From positions 1 through 11,630 of the forward strand of contig KN880900.1 of NCBI GenBank assembly GCA_000934385.1: a DNA stretch of 11,630 nt, written 5' to 3'. This DNA comes from Cylindrobasidium torrendii FP15055 ss-10 (lineage: Eukaryota; Basidiomycota; Agaricomycetes; Agaricales; Physalacriaceae). This document shows, one piece after another, positions 1 through 8,096 of the stretch. Position numbers and translations under genes: made by a program. Each line of letters opens with the position of its first letter. Position 1 is the first letter of the stretch. The notes beneath the pieces are model-generated. The model ran no database searches and had not been told where the DNA came from. It saw only the letters and a program-made list of their open reading frames with translations.

Positions 1-1310
1 AGCGCAAACATCTCGGTCACAGCGATGGATGCTGACGGAAGCGTAGACGGAGATATCAGTGAATACAGAAAGCAGCACTGGCCTAAGAAGTGGCATCCTC
101 GCATGTACGAACACAAGGTCCTGCATAAGGTTTTCGAAGGTGTGCCATAAAGATGTCCTTCGCCAGCTTGAGGGGCCGCAGACGGAACCAGCGGGGTGTA
201 TCATTTCCTCGGAGAATGCGCTAGACAAAGAGGAGTGTCTGCTTAATGACGGTGTCGTACTAGGCGATATTGATGCGGTCAAGCGCAAGGGAGAGAGTAA
301 GCCAAGCAGTGGAGGACGTTCCAAAGTCAATAGCAGCGTCTTGGTCGCCGTAAAATTGCTCTCCAGTGGGAGCGCAGGTCACACGTCTTTGAGGACGAGG
401 CAGAGTGCCGTGGGTGTTGGAAAACCTAGGGTGATGCGCCGAGGATCGTGATGGCAGGATTGGCATGGCTTGACTACGATCCGTAAGATGAATGTTCCAA
501 GAGACGAAATGCAAGTAGAGCTAAAGGATAATGTGCATAAGTATGGATAGAAGGTGACGGTGAATGCGATGTGGGATATGCGATGTGGTGGGATACGCAC
601 AATGTGTCGCGAATGGGCGGAGCAGGCCAATAATCCCAAAGCCCAAAAGTTGCGGGGCGTAGGTTCGAAATAATGCAAAGCAAGACCTTCGTCGCCGATA
701 AGGATTTCTGAGCGGACTGCATTTCTGCTGGGGATGTTGTATGCACTGTTGATTGCTGTGGTGGGGGTGGCAAAAGAGAAAGTGTGCATTGCTTTGAGTC
801 TTTCCCAGGGTATCGAGTGCAACATTCCCAAACAGCAAAATCATCGTGTCAAAGGCGCCTGTTTTATTGGTCGGCCAGCTATCCGCCGCGGTGGCTGCTC
901 CAAGTGTCTTCTCCAAAATCCAAACCGTTTTGACGTAAATGCGGTGAAGAATCAAGGGTAAGCTTCTGGGGATTCCTGTGTGAGACACTTCGGCACGATG
1001 GAAGGAAGAAAGTTGAAAGGGCGCGTCTGATCGCCAAGTAGCGACAATCAGCTCGGAGGCAGACACGGCCAAACGCGCTTTGCATGACTCCATCACCATC
1101 GCATCTTTTACACGCTCCATACCCTCAATTTCAACTCCACCTTGGCTGCTTACTGCAAAAATGGACATGGAAACTCTGCTGTGGATAGCCAGGAAATGGT
1201 ACTCGACGCGTTATGCTGCACGATGGCGACCCATAGGCCGCTGCAGCTCACATTCTCAATCATGAAGTAGGGCAAGGGGTAAACGGAAGAGAGAAGGAGG
1301 CTCGTTGACG
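1..1310. other. No supported gene; scattered short open frames
   Basis: I see no gene here that I can defend. The plus strand is open from base 1 to a TAA at 148-150 in the frame that includes a short stretch rich in Lys, Trp and His; this could be the tail of a gene lying left of the window. A 215-codon open stretch on the minus strand (521-1168) has no recognisable motif and no intron signals that improve it. Overlapping frames on both strands are open by similar amounts, which is what non-coding or decayed DNA of this base composition gives. Confidence 0.5.
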
Positions 1311-1578
1311 GACTGCCACATCCTTGTCAGTGTTTTCGAGGACATCCAGTACGACCGCCGGCCATGACGAGATTTTGTGCGCACCAGAGGTAACTTACAA
1401 AACTCAGGGAGAACGTGTCCTCGCAACTCCTCCAAAGGGTAAATTTGCCAATCGCGCTGCTCCCAAAACGCAGCTCTCAGTACGTGTCTGTCATCTGGGC
1501 TGGAAATCGCGTTCTGCCCAGCGAGCTACTAGCTGCTAAGACAGTTTGGTCTTGATGGTGCTATGTATGTGGCGTGCA
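1311..1578 (+). repeat. Direct repeat copy 1 (upstream flank of gene C, without gene C)
   Basis: Two blocks match the region upstream of gene C in the same orientation. Block one, about 1313-1405, matches 3608-3708 and shares the string tacgaccgccggccatg. Block two, 1425-1578, matches 3978-4160 and shares tcagtacgtgtctgtcatct. The second copy has about 270 bases between the blocks where this one has about 20. Homology ends at ggcgtgc (1578), just short of the gene C promoter. Sequence homologous to the flank of gene B begins within a few bases, so this is a rearrangement junction. Confidence 0.75.
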
Positions 1579-1579
1579 C

Positions 1580-2019
1580 GAACAGATACATAGAGAATAC
1601 ACAAAGATTAGCGAATCCTTCTGCTTGACTCTCAGTTGGGACAAAACGCACACCCACTTAGTCCGTGTGCTGAAAGTGCCCAGATAGACAAGCCAAGACA
1701 TCAGTGAATCCAAGTCGACGTCGACTATACCTGAGGATGCGCCATTTAATCATTATGCATCAGCTCAGCACTTGAGCTCAAGTATGCAACCTAGCATCGT
1801 AGGTCAGCGGAGCGCGACTCGTACTTTGTTGACAGCGCGAGTTATGTACGCGACTTAGCAACTCAGTGTCAACACGAGTCCTCTGGAAGTCTTTCAGAAC
1901 CCAAGCAGCGCCATACAACAAATGAGAGTGGTTCAATGCATACGTATGGTCGATGGTAACGCTATGGTGATATGCTATGTAAGAAGAAGTGTTCATTATA
2001 AAGTACAATCCGACCGCAT
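1580..2019. other. 3' flank of gene A, no gene seen
   Basis: Downstream of gene A. It resembles 8681-8979 at its two ends but is diverged in the middle. It contains a 14-base perfect palindrome, agtcgacgtcgact (1713-1726). I see no coding region. Gene A's transcript probably ends here; no AATAAA is evident on the minus strand near the stop codon. Confidence 0.5.
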
Positions 2020-3199
2020 CTAGTTGTCGTTGGTGCGTTGGTGCGAGTGGGATTGCGAGTCCAGCATCACGAGAAACTCATAATATTGTCGCTTCCGGGC
2101 GGGGTCGTCAAACTCGATTTCGGAGTCGCTGTCGACGTCGTAGGCATAGGCGTCGCTGTTGTTCTTGGTGCTCTGAATGCCGGACATGGCTTCCAAGTCG
2201 ATATAGTCGGCCGCCGTTTTACGGCACGGGAAAGGTGCTACAAGACATGAAATACTGAGCCACGATGAAAGATAGGAACGGACCTGGCTCGCCGGTCACA
2301 TTGCTAATCGCTGAAGGAGGAGAGTTTGCCATATCGGCATCGAGATTGAAGTCGGCGAGAGGCAGATTTGTGAATGCCGCGGGGTTGGCGGCGTGATCAT
2401 GCTCCAGACGACATTGTTCCAGCAGATAGCAAAGTTGGCCGTCACTGAGGCAGAACCGGAGTGGAGGCACCCTTGGCTTCCTCAAGTTTACAATCAATGT
2501 TGTTGCAGGGGGCAAGGCATCGCCAGTAGCCGAGTATATGTCACGAAGAAGATCTACATTTAAGGGGAGCAGGTCTTCGGCCATTGAGGACAGAACATCT
2601 TTGACGAAGGCGCGTAGAGGACCGAGACCGGCGGCGGCGAAGCTTGGCGTTGGCTTGCGACTGACATCGCCCTTGTTGTGGAGGACGGTGGCAGCGTCTG
2701 CTGGGATCTCCTGGAACAGTACGGACAGATGGTACGAGTTGGCCTTGATGAGAGCGGCTACGAGCCAGGAAACCTCGCCAATCGATGCCTCTGGGAAAAG
2801 GCGAGCAATGTCGTGGATGTTGGCACACTTGCCTTGGAGAACAGGCTTGGCGACTGAGCGGATTCAGAAAACATCGTCAAGGTTGACTGGGACACTACCT
2901 TTCTCGATGAAGGACCCGTCGGAGTGATGAACAAAAATATGGCGGCGCGAGGTGATGCTCTTGTGCAACAGTGCACCAGTTGTTGCCTGTCCAGAAGTAC
3001 AGTCAACATCAAGTAAAGCGGCGGGATCAAGGCGACTCACTCTGAGAACGTCAACGTCAACGGGCTCCTTGCTTCGTTCAAGGTCGTATAACTGGAGGGG
3101 CGTTGAACCACTTCGAATGAGCGTTCGAGTGGCGATGTCGCGGGGGTCGATAACAGAGGAAACAAAGATATGGGTGGAATTTCCGAGAAAGGCGTCCAT
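2020..3199 (-). CDS. Gene A: uncharacterised four-exon family protein, 344 aa
   Basis: Not a family I recognise. Exons are 3041-3199, 2899-2986, 2284-2853 and 2020-2237. Introns are 54, 45 and 46 bases in phases 0, 1 and 1, with donors GTGAGT, GTAGTG and GTCCGT and acceptors CAG, CAG and TAG. The spliced frame totals 1035 bases and is fully open; unspliced reading hits a TGA inside intron 2. The ATG context is CCAACATGG. Exon 1 carries the string DIATRTLIRSGSTP, shared with B. Exon 2 encodes a roughly 30-residue strand-rich segment. Exon 3 begins VAKPVLQGKC and continues with helical, Ala/Leu-rich sequence. Exon 4 has a basic patch (CRKTAADYIDLE) and an acidic run (DVDSDSEIEFDD). No signal peptide or membrane segment is seen, and a cytosolic or nuclear location is inferred. 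It is a close paralogue of B and distant from C and D. Compared with B, the last exon is shorter and lacks the second basic cluster. Confidence 0.85.
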
Positions 3200-3255
3200 G
3201 TTGGTAGTCTAAGGAAAAGAAGGAGATGTGGCACGTCAGGTTGTTGCTGGCGAGA

Positions 3256-3262
3256 TTTTAAA
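3256..3262 (-). promoter_or_regulatory. TATA-like element of gene A
   Basis: TTTAAAA read on the minus strand, about 57 bases before the gene A ATG. The same T-rich element lies 40-60 bases before the ATG in genes B, C and D. In A and B it is followed by atctcgcc and preceded by a shared gacaggttgacgatc. Its role as a core promoter is inferred from position and conservation. Confidence 0.5.
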
Positions 3263-3299
3263 CTCTGATCGTCAACCTGTCACCGACGTCGACGGCAAT

Positions 3300-3416
3300 T
3301 TAAGCCATCTTCGACAGCACTCGCTTGATCTCAACAGGCGTCTTAAAAAAGCCATACACCAAGAGCAGAGCCATCGCCATGAGCCCAATGGCCTGGGCTA
3401 GTCTGAGGAGGTTCAT
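3300..3416 (-). CDS. Possible 38-aa membrane microprotein (weak)
   Basis: A short open frame starting at an ATG in the context ttacaATGaac. It encodes one clear hydrophobic span (LAQAIGLMAMALLLVYGFF, about residues 7-25) followed by a basic tail. The frame stays open upstream to about 3614 without another convincing start. It ends just outside the conserved promoter of gene A, on the same strand. It could instead be the last exon of a decayed gene. I do not recognise the sequence, and a frame this short can occur by chance. Confidence 0.2.
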   Translation of the reverse strand: MNLLRLAQAIGLMAMALLLVYGFFKTPVEIKRVLSKMA

Positions 3417-3605
3417 TGTAAAGGGCAGTGCGAAGTTGGCCAGCCGGGCTTGCGAGGTCGGCACACGGGCATGCGACGGGGTAGTAAATGTTGATTGAGT
3501 ATTCTTACTGAGTAAACTATTGATTAATGGCCCGGGGATGGGGTGGCGGGGGCAGAAAGCAAGTGGGAATACGGGATGTGTCGCAGCAGCTCGTATATCC
3601 GCGAT

Positions 3606-4160
3606 TGTTGGCACGTCCTTGTCAGAGAGTCAGAGATTTTGAGGATGTGGAATACGACCGCCGGCCATGCCAAGATTCTGCGGGCGTCAGAGGTACAAAA
3701 GTCAAAGAAGACGCGTCGAAAGCGCGTCGTGCTGGTGGCAGGAAGGAGATTGTGATCGAAACTCCGGGGCTATGGGAACGGGCAACCGGGGTTGCGCCAC
3801 ACCAGCAAGTACTCAAGCAAGCGCGATCGAAACACATGCAATGCAGACATCGCACCTTTTCCTGGACCTCCAGAGGACCAAAACCAACACCATCGTCGCA
3901 GGCCTATAGGCTGGCACGTGGATCATGAATGTCAGTTTCTCGATTTTATGTTCCCTTTTTGGCCCATTTCCCCTCCCAACTCCTCCGAAGGGCAAATTTG
4001 CCAATGGGGCTGCTCCCAAAACACAGTTCTCAGTACGTGTCTGTCATCTGGGCTGGAAATTGGAGGATACAGAAGCTTCTGTATGCGCGTACTGAACAGC
4101 GAGCTACAACTGTGTAGCTGCTAAGACATAATTTAGTCTTGATGGCGCTATGTGGCGTGC
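3606..4160 (+). repeat. Direct repeat copy 2, upstream of gene C
   Basis: Same-orientation partner of 1311-1578. Relative to copy 1 it has about 270 extra bases (near 3708-3978). It also has a roughly 26-base insertion containing a perfect 18-base palindrome, and a small insertion near 4110. No gene is convincing inside it. The homology stops about 35 bases before the TATA-like element of gene C, so copy 1 has lost, or never had, the promoter core. Confidence 0.75.
4067..4084. repeat. Perfect 18-bp palindrome
   Basis: ATACAGAAGCTTCTGTAT equals its own reverse complement. It lies in a short insertion that distinguishes this repeat copy from the one at 1311-1578, about 165 bases before the gene C ATG. 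It might be a dimeric regulator site, or a footprint of excision or insertion. Confidence 0.6.
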
Positions 4161-4201
4161 CGGCATTCGGCAAACGACGTTGGCGATCATCAGGTTTAAA
4201 A
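4158..4201 (+). promoter_or_regulatory. Gene C core promoter: inverted motif and TTTAAAA
   Basis: TGCCGGCATTCGGCA (4158-4172) is an imperfect copy of the perfect inverted repeat before gene D. After a spacer comes caggTTTAAAAgtctg (TTTAAAA at 4195-4201), nearly identical to gene D and about 50 bases before the ATG. Conservation between two strongly diverged genes suggests a retained control element. Confidence 0.5.
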
Positions 4202-4249
4202 GTCTGTCGCTTCGAATCGGTGACTTTGACTTTGACTTGCAACTACACC

Positions 4250-5468
4250 ATGAGCAAAAACACCTACATTATCGCCGTACCCGTCGACCGGCAGGACATC
4301 GCCTGCCGCACAATTCTCCGAACAGCACACTCAAACCTATCAGTCCAATGGGACTATCTACCAACGACGACACTTCGCAAGGCCAAGTCTGAGCCATTTC
4401 TGAAGAGCGCATTATTCAAAGCGCAGGCCGACCAGGCCGTCCGGGTACGAGTGTACCATCTCGCCGTTAGGTCGACGACTGACTTTGTTCATCGCCTAGC
4501 AATTGGGCGACGCACTCGCTCGCGTGGAGATCACCCCGGGGTCCAAAATTATTATCGTCTGCGAAAACAAGAAGATCTTCACAGAGGAAGGTGCGCTCAT
4601 TGTGGACGCGTTGCTCTTGCCTTTTTCTAACTCGCCCGTAGTAATCTTCCCCCTCCTCCGCGGGGAGTATGTTACCCCAGATTCTGCCACAGCATTCCAG
4701 CGAGATTCGACCGTCGGTTTGTGCTCGACTGCGTGTAGGCTCATTGAGATCGAACAGCAAGGCGGTGAGCTTGAATTTCGTGAAGCCAATTCTAACGCCA
4801 GGCTACGCCTTGCGGCATTGGACGACGTTCCGCCTGACCCCGCGCCCTCCTACAATATGGGTCCCGAGGAGCTCCTAGAGCTCATTGCCAGACTGTCCAG
4901 AAAGGCAAGGAGCGACTCCAAATACATCCACCATCTCAAAGCGTTGCGGGCACTAATGGACGTCGCTCGCGAGACCTTCCCCGACGTTAGCAACATCGAG
5001 AACCCTGCTTCCTTGGATATCAAGCACGGCGAGAAGGACGACGTTCTCACGCACATCCTATGCGACACTCATATGCCCAAGGCCCGCACAACCAAGATTA
5101 CTACGCACAAGCCTGAAGCCCATAGCCAGCTCGCCGGCGCGGGATCAATCAACAAAGACCGGTCGAAGACATCGCACGACAATGACGGTACGGGGTCATT
5201 CTTCCATTCGTTATATGTCGCTGACTTTGCGCAAGTGGTCACCAAGGCGTCGCAGGCCAGACGGCGACAAATGCTCCGCTCGATCCCACGTGTGTCGGAT
5301 GCCACTTCCAAGAAGAACAAGAGGCTCGCCTCTCGGAAAGGTATGTGCGAGTATCATTTGTTGTCACATACTCATGCCAGGCCAGGATCTCAGTCACGCC
5401 CCATAAAGAGGACGCTTGACTCCGATGATGTGCGGGTGAAGGTCCCAAAGCGGCGCCGCGCTGCCTAG
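4250..5468 (+). CDS. Gene C: uncharacterised four-exon family protein, 355 aa
   Basis: Diverged member of the A-D family, function unknown. Exons are 4250-4444, 4500-4590, 4642-5340 and 5386-5468. Introns are 55, 51 and 45 bases in phases 0, 1 and 1. Donors are GTACGA, GTGCGC and GTATGT, and branch sites CTGAC and CTAAC are visible in the first two. The spliced length of 1068 bases stays in frame throughout. An alternative first donor (GTGTAC at 4451) is also in frame and would add two residues. The start context is cacacCATG-like (ctacaccATGagc). Exon 1 contains TYIIAVPVDRQDIACRTILR, matching STHIFVSSVIDPRDIATRTL of gene A. Exon 2 (QLGDALARVEITPG...) and the start of exon 3 (VIFPLLRG) align with the other members. 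Exon 3 is the longest of the four and ends in a Lys/Arg-rich tail. Exon 4 reads IKRTLDSDDVRVKVPKRRR, a bipartite-like nuclear signal. No membrane segment is seen. A nuclear role is inferred. Confidence 0.82.
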
Positions 5469-5812
5469 GCTTCGATGCTCTTCCGCCGCACTCGCCACCG
5501 GGGACAATGATTTGGTATGGTCGTGTTTCATTTCAGCAAAGAGCTCGGTCTAACCAACGGCGTGCAGATTTCTATATTCAAGGAGTTGGTTCGCATACCC
5601 ACTATTTATCTAGACATCTGCTACCACCACTGTCGTTACATTTATTACATCCTTCTGCACACCGGGCCTATCATCATCTCGTGTAACTATTTGACCATTC
5701 CGCTCTCGATGTAGCACCTCATAAGTCGTGAACGTTAAACTTCAAGCTTCAAGGCGTACTCAAAGTCGATTCGGCGCGCTGCCACAGTACAGCGATTACT
5801 TGCGGGGCCCCA
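5469..5812. other. Gene C to gene D intergenic region
   Basis: This should hold the 3' end of the gene C transcript and the distal promoter of gene D. A 65-codon open stretch starts at an ATG at 5517, but it has no family resemblance and no intron or promoter support, so I treat it as untranslated flank. A local tandem cttcaag-cttcaag lies near 5740-5755. Nothing else is seen. Confidence 0.5.
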
Positions 5813-5846
5813 TGCCGAAATTCGGCAATCGAAGCCAGGTTTAAAA
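5813..5846 (+). promoter_or_regulatory. Gene D core promoter: perfect inverted repeat and TTTAAAA
   Basis: TGCCGAA-A-TTCGGCA (5813-5827) is a perfect 7-base inverted repeat. Its inner part, CCG-N5-CGG, has the layout recognised by many fungal Zn2Cys6 regulators. Thirteen bases later comes ccaggTTTAAAAgtctg (TTTAAAA at 5840-5846), 36 bases before the ATG. The same two parts occur in degenerate form before gene C. Binding by a Zn2Cys6 protein is speculation. Confidence 0.5.
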
Positions 5847-5881
5847 GTCTGACAGGCTGTCACTTTCTCTTCAGCGCAACC

Positions 5882-6815
5882 ATGTCCTCCACCGCTACCT
5901 CCGACGATGAGCCAAGGCCACACAGCTCCCTTATATTCCTCCCCGCCGACCGACGCTACAGCAGTAGCAGGAGCGTTACCTGCGATGCATTCTCATCCCA
6001 ATCTATCCGACGGGGATACCAGTGCAACACGGAACTTTGCAAATGCTCTCCCTCTTCTCATCTCAAGGATCTCCCCAAGCGTGCTCAGCCTTGTCAAATT
6101 CTTTGGGTGCGCAAAATTGTATCCCGCCGCTAAGGTCCATGACTGACTTACTTTCTCTGCCGTGTAGCAAATGGGCGATGCACTCAACAAGATAACTATC
6201 GAGCCGGAAAGCGAGTTATGTATCATCGGTGATTTGAAGCAACTTTTCCTCAACGATGGTGCGTCTCGCCATATCACGTCGCCCTTCACTTTTCTGAACT
6301 CGCCATAGTTCTCATCCCCATCGTCCGCGGAAACTGCGATTTTCGAGTTCTCGCCGCATCATTTGACCCCAGCTTGACTCACTCCCTGTGCTGGGTCGCC
6401 TTGAAGCTCGTTGATTTTTCCCTGCAATGCGCCGTCATCAAATTTGAACAGATTAACCCGAGCGTCCGGAAGTCTGTCGTTAACGAGATCATGCATACCG
6501 TACACTGGCAGGACACGCCTGACTATGACCTAGACCACCACCTCCTTCACACATACAATTGCGAGCTGCGCGAGAAGGCAATGGGCAACGGCGAACATCT
6601 TCGCTACATTACAGTGCTTGACGCGATGATGGATGTTCTCCTGGACGCCTTGAACCGCCCGGCGGTGTGCAAAGGTCTTTCTTATCCGCTCGCCTCTGTG
6701 CCATTCTCACCTTGCTGTGCTAGAACCAGAAACATCGTCCAAGAGGAAGAGGTCGTCGGGTTCCGATGATAGGCAGACAAAATCCAAGCGCCATCATAAC
6801 GAGACCAATGCGTAA
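5882..6815 (+). CDS. Gene D: uncharacterised four-exon family protein, 257 aa
   Basis: Shortest member of the A-D family, function unknown. Exons are 5882-6106, 6168-6258, 6309-6674 and 6724-6815. Introns are 61, 50 and 49 bases in phases 0, 1 and 1. Donors are GTGCGC, GTGCGT and GTCTTT, with branch-like CTGAC, CTGAA and CTCAC. The spliced frame is 774 bases and open. A second first-intron donor (GTATCC at 6119) is also in frame and would give 261 aa. Exon 1 is Ser/Arg-rich and matches the family only weakly (SSLIFLPADRR against TYIIAVPVDRQ of C). Exon 2 (QMGDALNKITIEPE...) and exon 3 (VLIPIVRGNC...) align well with C and A. Exon 3 is about 200 bases shorter than in A/B, ending after a conserved helix-like part. 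Exon 4 gives KRKRSSGSDDRQTKSKR, matching the basic-acidic-basic tail of C. It converges on the CHORD relic, with 80 bases between the stop codons. Confidence 0.78.
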
Positions 6816-6895
6816 GACGTCCTCGGCAAGCGGCTACAGGGCCCTTTACGAGTTACTAGTACATTCCACATACCTACACAACCTACTATACCTCC

Positions 6896-7690
6896 CTACG
6901 AAATCTTCAGATTCTGGGCATTGAGCACCAGGTCCTTTTCTTTCCCACCAACTGTCCCTGTGCGTCCGGTAACGCCAAACGTGAGCGAGAAGCCGCCGAT
7001 GGCTTTCGCGTCTTTCGACTCGAGGACCGCCCAGCTGCGGTTGTCCTTCTTTTTTAGGTTGAGGTCGACCTGCACGTCGTTGGCGGTCAAGCTTACATGA
7101 GAGAAGAAAGACAGAACGCACTTTGGTGCCCATCACGACAAAAGTGGACGCGACGGGGTCGACTGGGCCGAATAATTGCAACGTGCGCGTGAAGCGCTTG
7201 GTGTCGAGGAAGAACAAGTCTAGATGTACCTGTGCAGATGAGTTATTTGAGTAGTCGTCGGAATGATTAAGAGCCTATACCTTGTCCTCCTCGAACGTGA
7301 CAGTGCTCTTCTGCTTGTCCGTTCGCTTGGCATACACAGACACGAACACCTTCGATACGGCATTCCGCAAGTGTCTAATAGTGCGAGAGTGAGGGGATGA
7401 AGACGGAGGAACGCGTGAAGGACGCACAGGCGTATCCGGAGCTTTTGTCGCGAACAAATGCCGCCCAGTCTTGCATCCCTCGATTTTCAGAAATTCATCA
7501 AACTTGAGGACGCGGCGTTTGCAGCATAAGTAGCCCTACAAAATTGATATGCACGAGACCTGGAGGTAAAGTGCGGCCAACGCATCTTGCTGCCTTCTCT
7601 GAAGAATGGCTGTTGAAATTTCGAGAGGAATTAGCGTATGAAAGAATGGGACATGGTGTTGACACGCACAGGAAGAGGATGATAGCGGCA
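6896..7690 (-). pseudogene. CHORD/CS-domain protein gene remnant
   Basis: The end of a gene for a CHORD-and-CS domain protein, the HSP90-associated RAR1/CHORDC1 family that binds zinc through its CHORDs. Exons recognised: 7670-7690 (CRYHPLP), 7586-7609 (PFFREGSK), 7428-7535 (GYLCCKRRVLKFDEFLKIEG and on to ATKAPDTP), 7281-7374, 7122-7229 (VHLDLFF...FGPVDP...MGTK) and 6896-7069 (VDLNLKKKDNRSW... to a TAG stop). Together they give the end of a second CHORD and a CS domain. Damage: the donor after GSK reads AT instead of GT, and in 7281-7374 the frame changes between ECRI and KVFVSVYAK, consistent with a small out-of-frame deletion. The first CHORD and the protein start are missing upstream, where unrelated repeat sequence begins. 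Introns of 50-60 bases are otherwise well kept, so inactivation looks recent or is a copy effect. A functional, differently spliced short gene is unlikely. Confidence 0.85.
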
Positions 7691-7765
7691 GATTGGCTTC
7701 ATTTGCCTCTGCAGTGAGCGCTAACCGTGCCAGAACCATCGCCGAGTCTGTTTTCCGCATAACTG

Positions 7766-8096
7766 CCGAGACCAAAACGGATTCGTTCAGCCTGCCTGTA
7801 GGCGGCGCGACTAGGTCATCCGAAAGTCGCCATCGAGAGGCATTGTCATGAGAGTAGAAGGCAGGACAGTCCGGACGCGCATTCGCGCCTGATGGGTGAT
7901 CGCGATCACGACGCGTCTTGCTCCCCGACGTTCATCTCCGCCTCATTCGTCTTCGTCTACTTTGACGCATTCACCAGCCATGATATTTGTTTCTCAACAC
8001 ACAACAGCAACCCCGGACAATGTTTATCCATGTAAATAACATCTCTCATCAACTCGTTCATGATCTGGGCAGGGTCCGCCAATGCTACCACAGAGG
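7766..8096 (-). repeat. Inverted-repeat arm 1, unidentified gene piece
   Basis: The reverse complement matches 11154-11470. Shared strings include tagcattggcggaccc, gagcaagacgcgtcg and cgaatccgttttggtctcgg. On the minus strand it reads ALADPAQIMNELMRDVIYMD, and in another frame EAEMNVGEQDAS, a TGA, then SRSPIRR. Both arms keep coding-like pieces of one gene that I do not recognise, but this arm is broken by stops and frame changes. A 14-base palindrome, gtgatcgcgatcac, lies at 7896-7909. The arm ends about 75 bases upstream of the CHORD remnant. Confidence 0.7.

Larger units (their letters stand above)
1580..3282 (-). repeat. Duplicated block, copy A (pairs with 8681-10357)
   Basis: This block holds gene A with its flanks and matches the block holding gene B in the same orientation. 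The left edge is recognisable from the shared attagcg(a/g)atccttc near 1608 and 8708. The right edge lies about 80 bases upstream of the gene A start codon, after the shared gatcgtcaacctgtca. Coding exons 1-3 match closely, while the last exon and the 3' flank (1600-2000) are patchy. Beyond both edges the two copies have unrelated neighbours. Confidence 0.8.

Noticed and set aside
59..451. 130-codon plus-strand open frame
   Set aside because: No recognisable domain; an overlapping frame at 1-150 looks as good; no promoter or intron support.
650..690. tRNA-like box ggttcgaaat
   Set aside because: No matching acceptor stem, D arm or anticodon arm at the right spacing on either strand.
521..1168. 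215-codon minus-strand open frame as a gene
   Set aside because: No motif, several other frames are equally open over the same bases, and no splice pattern improves it.
2219..2584. Gene A ending at the TAA near 2219 in the unspliced frame
   Set aside because: The GTCCGT...TTGTAG intron (2238-2283) leads to a frame matching gene B exon 4 and ending at 2020.
2854..2898. Shared TGA in A and B as stop-codon readthrough or selenocysteine
   Set aside because: A GT...AG intron of 45 bases with a TTGAC-like branch removes it in frame, and C and D have introns at the same protein position; no recoding signal is needed.
5517..5714. 65-codon frame between C and D
   Set aside because: No family resemblance, A/T-rich, lies where the gene C 3' untranslated region is expected.
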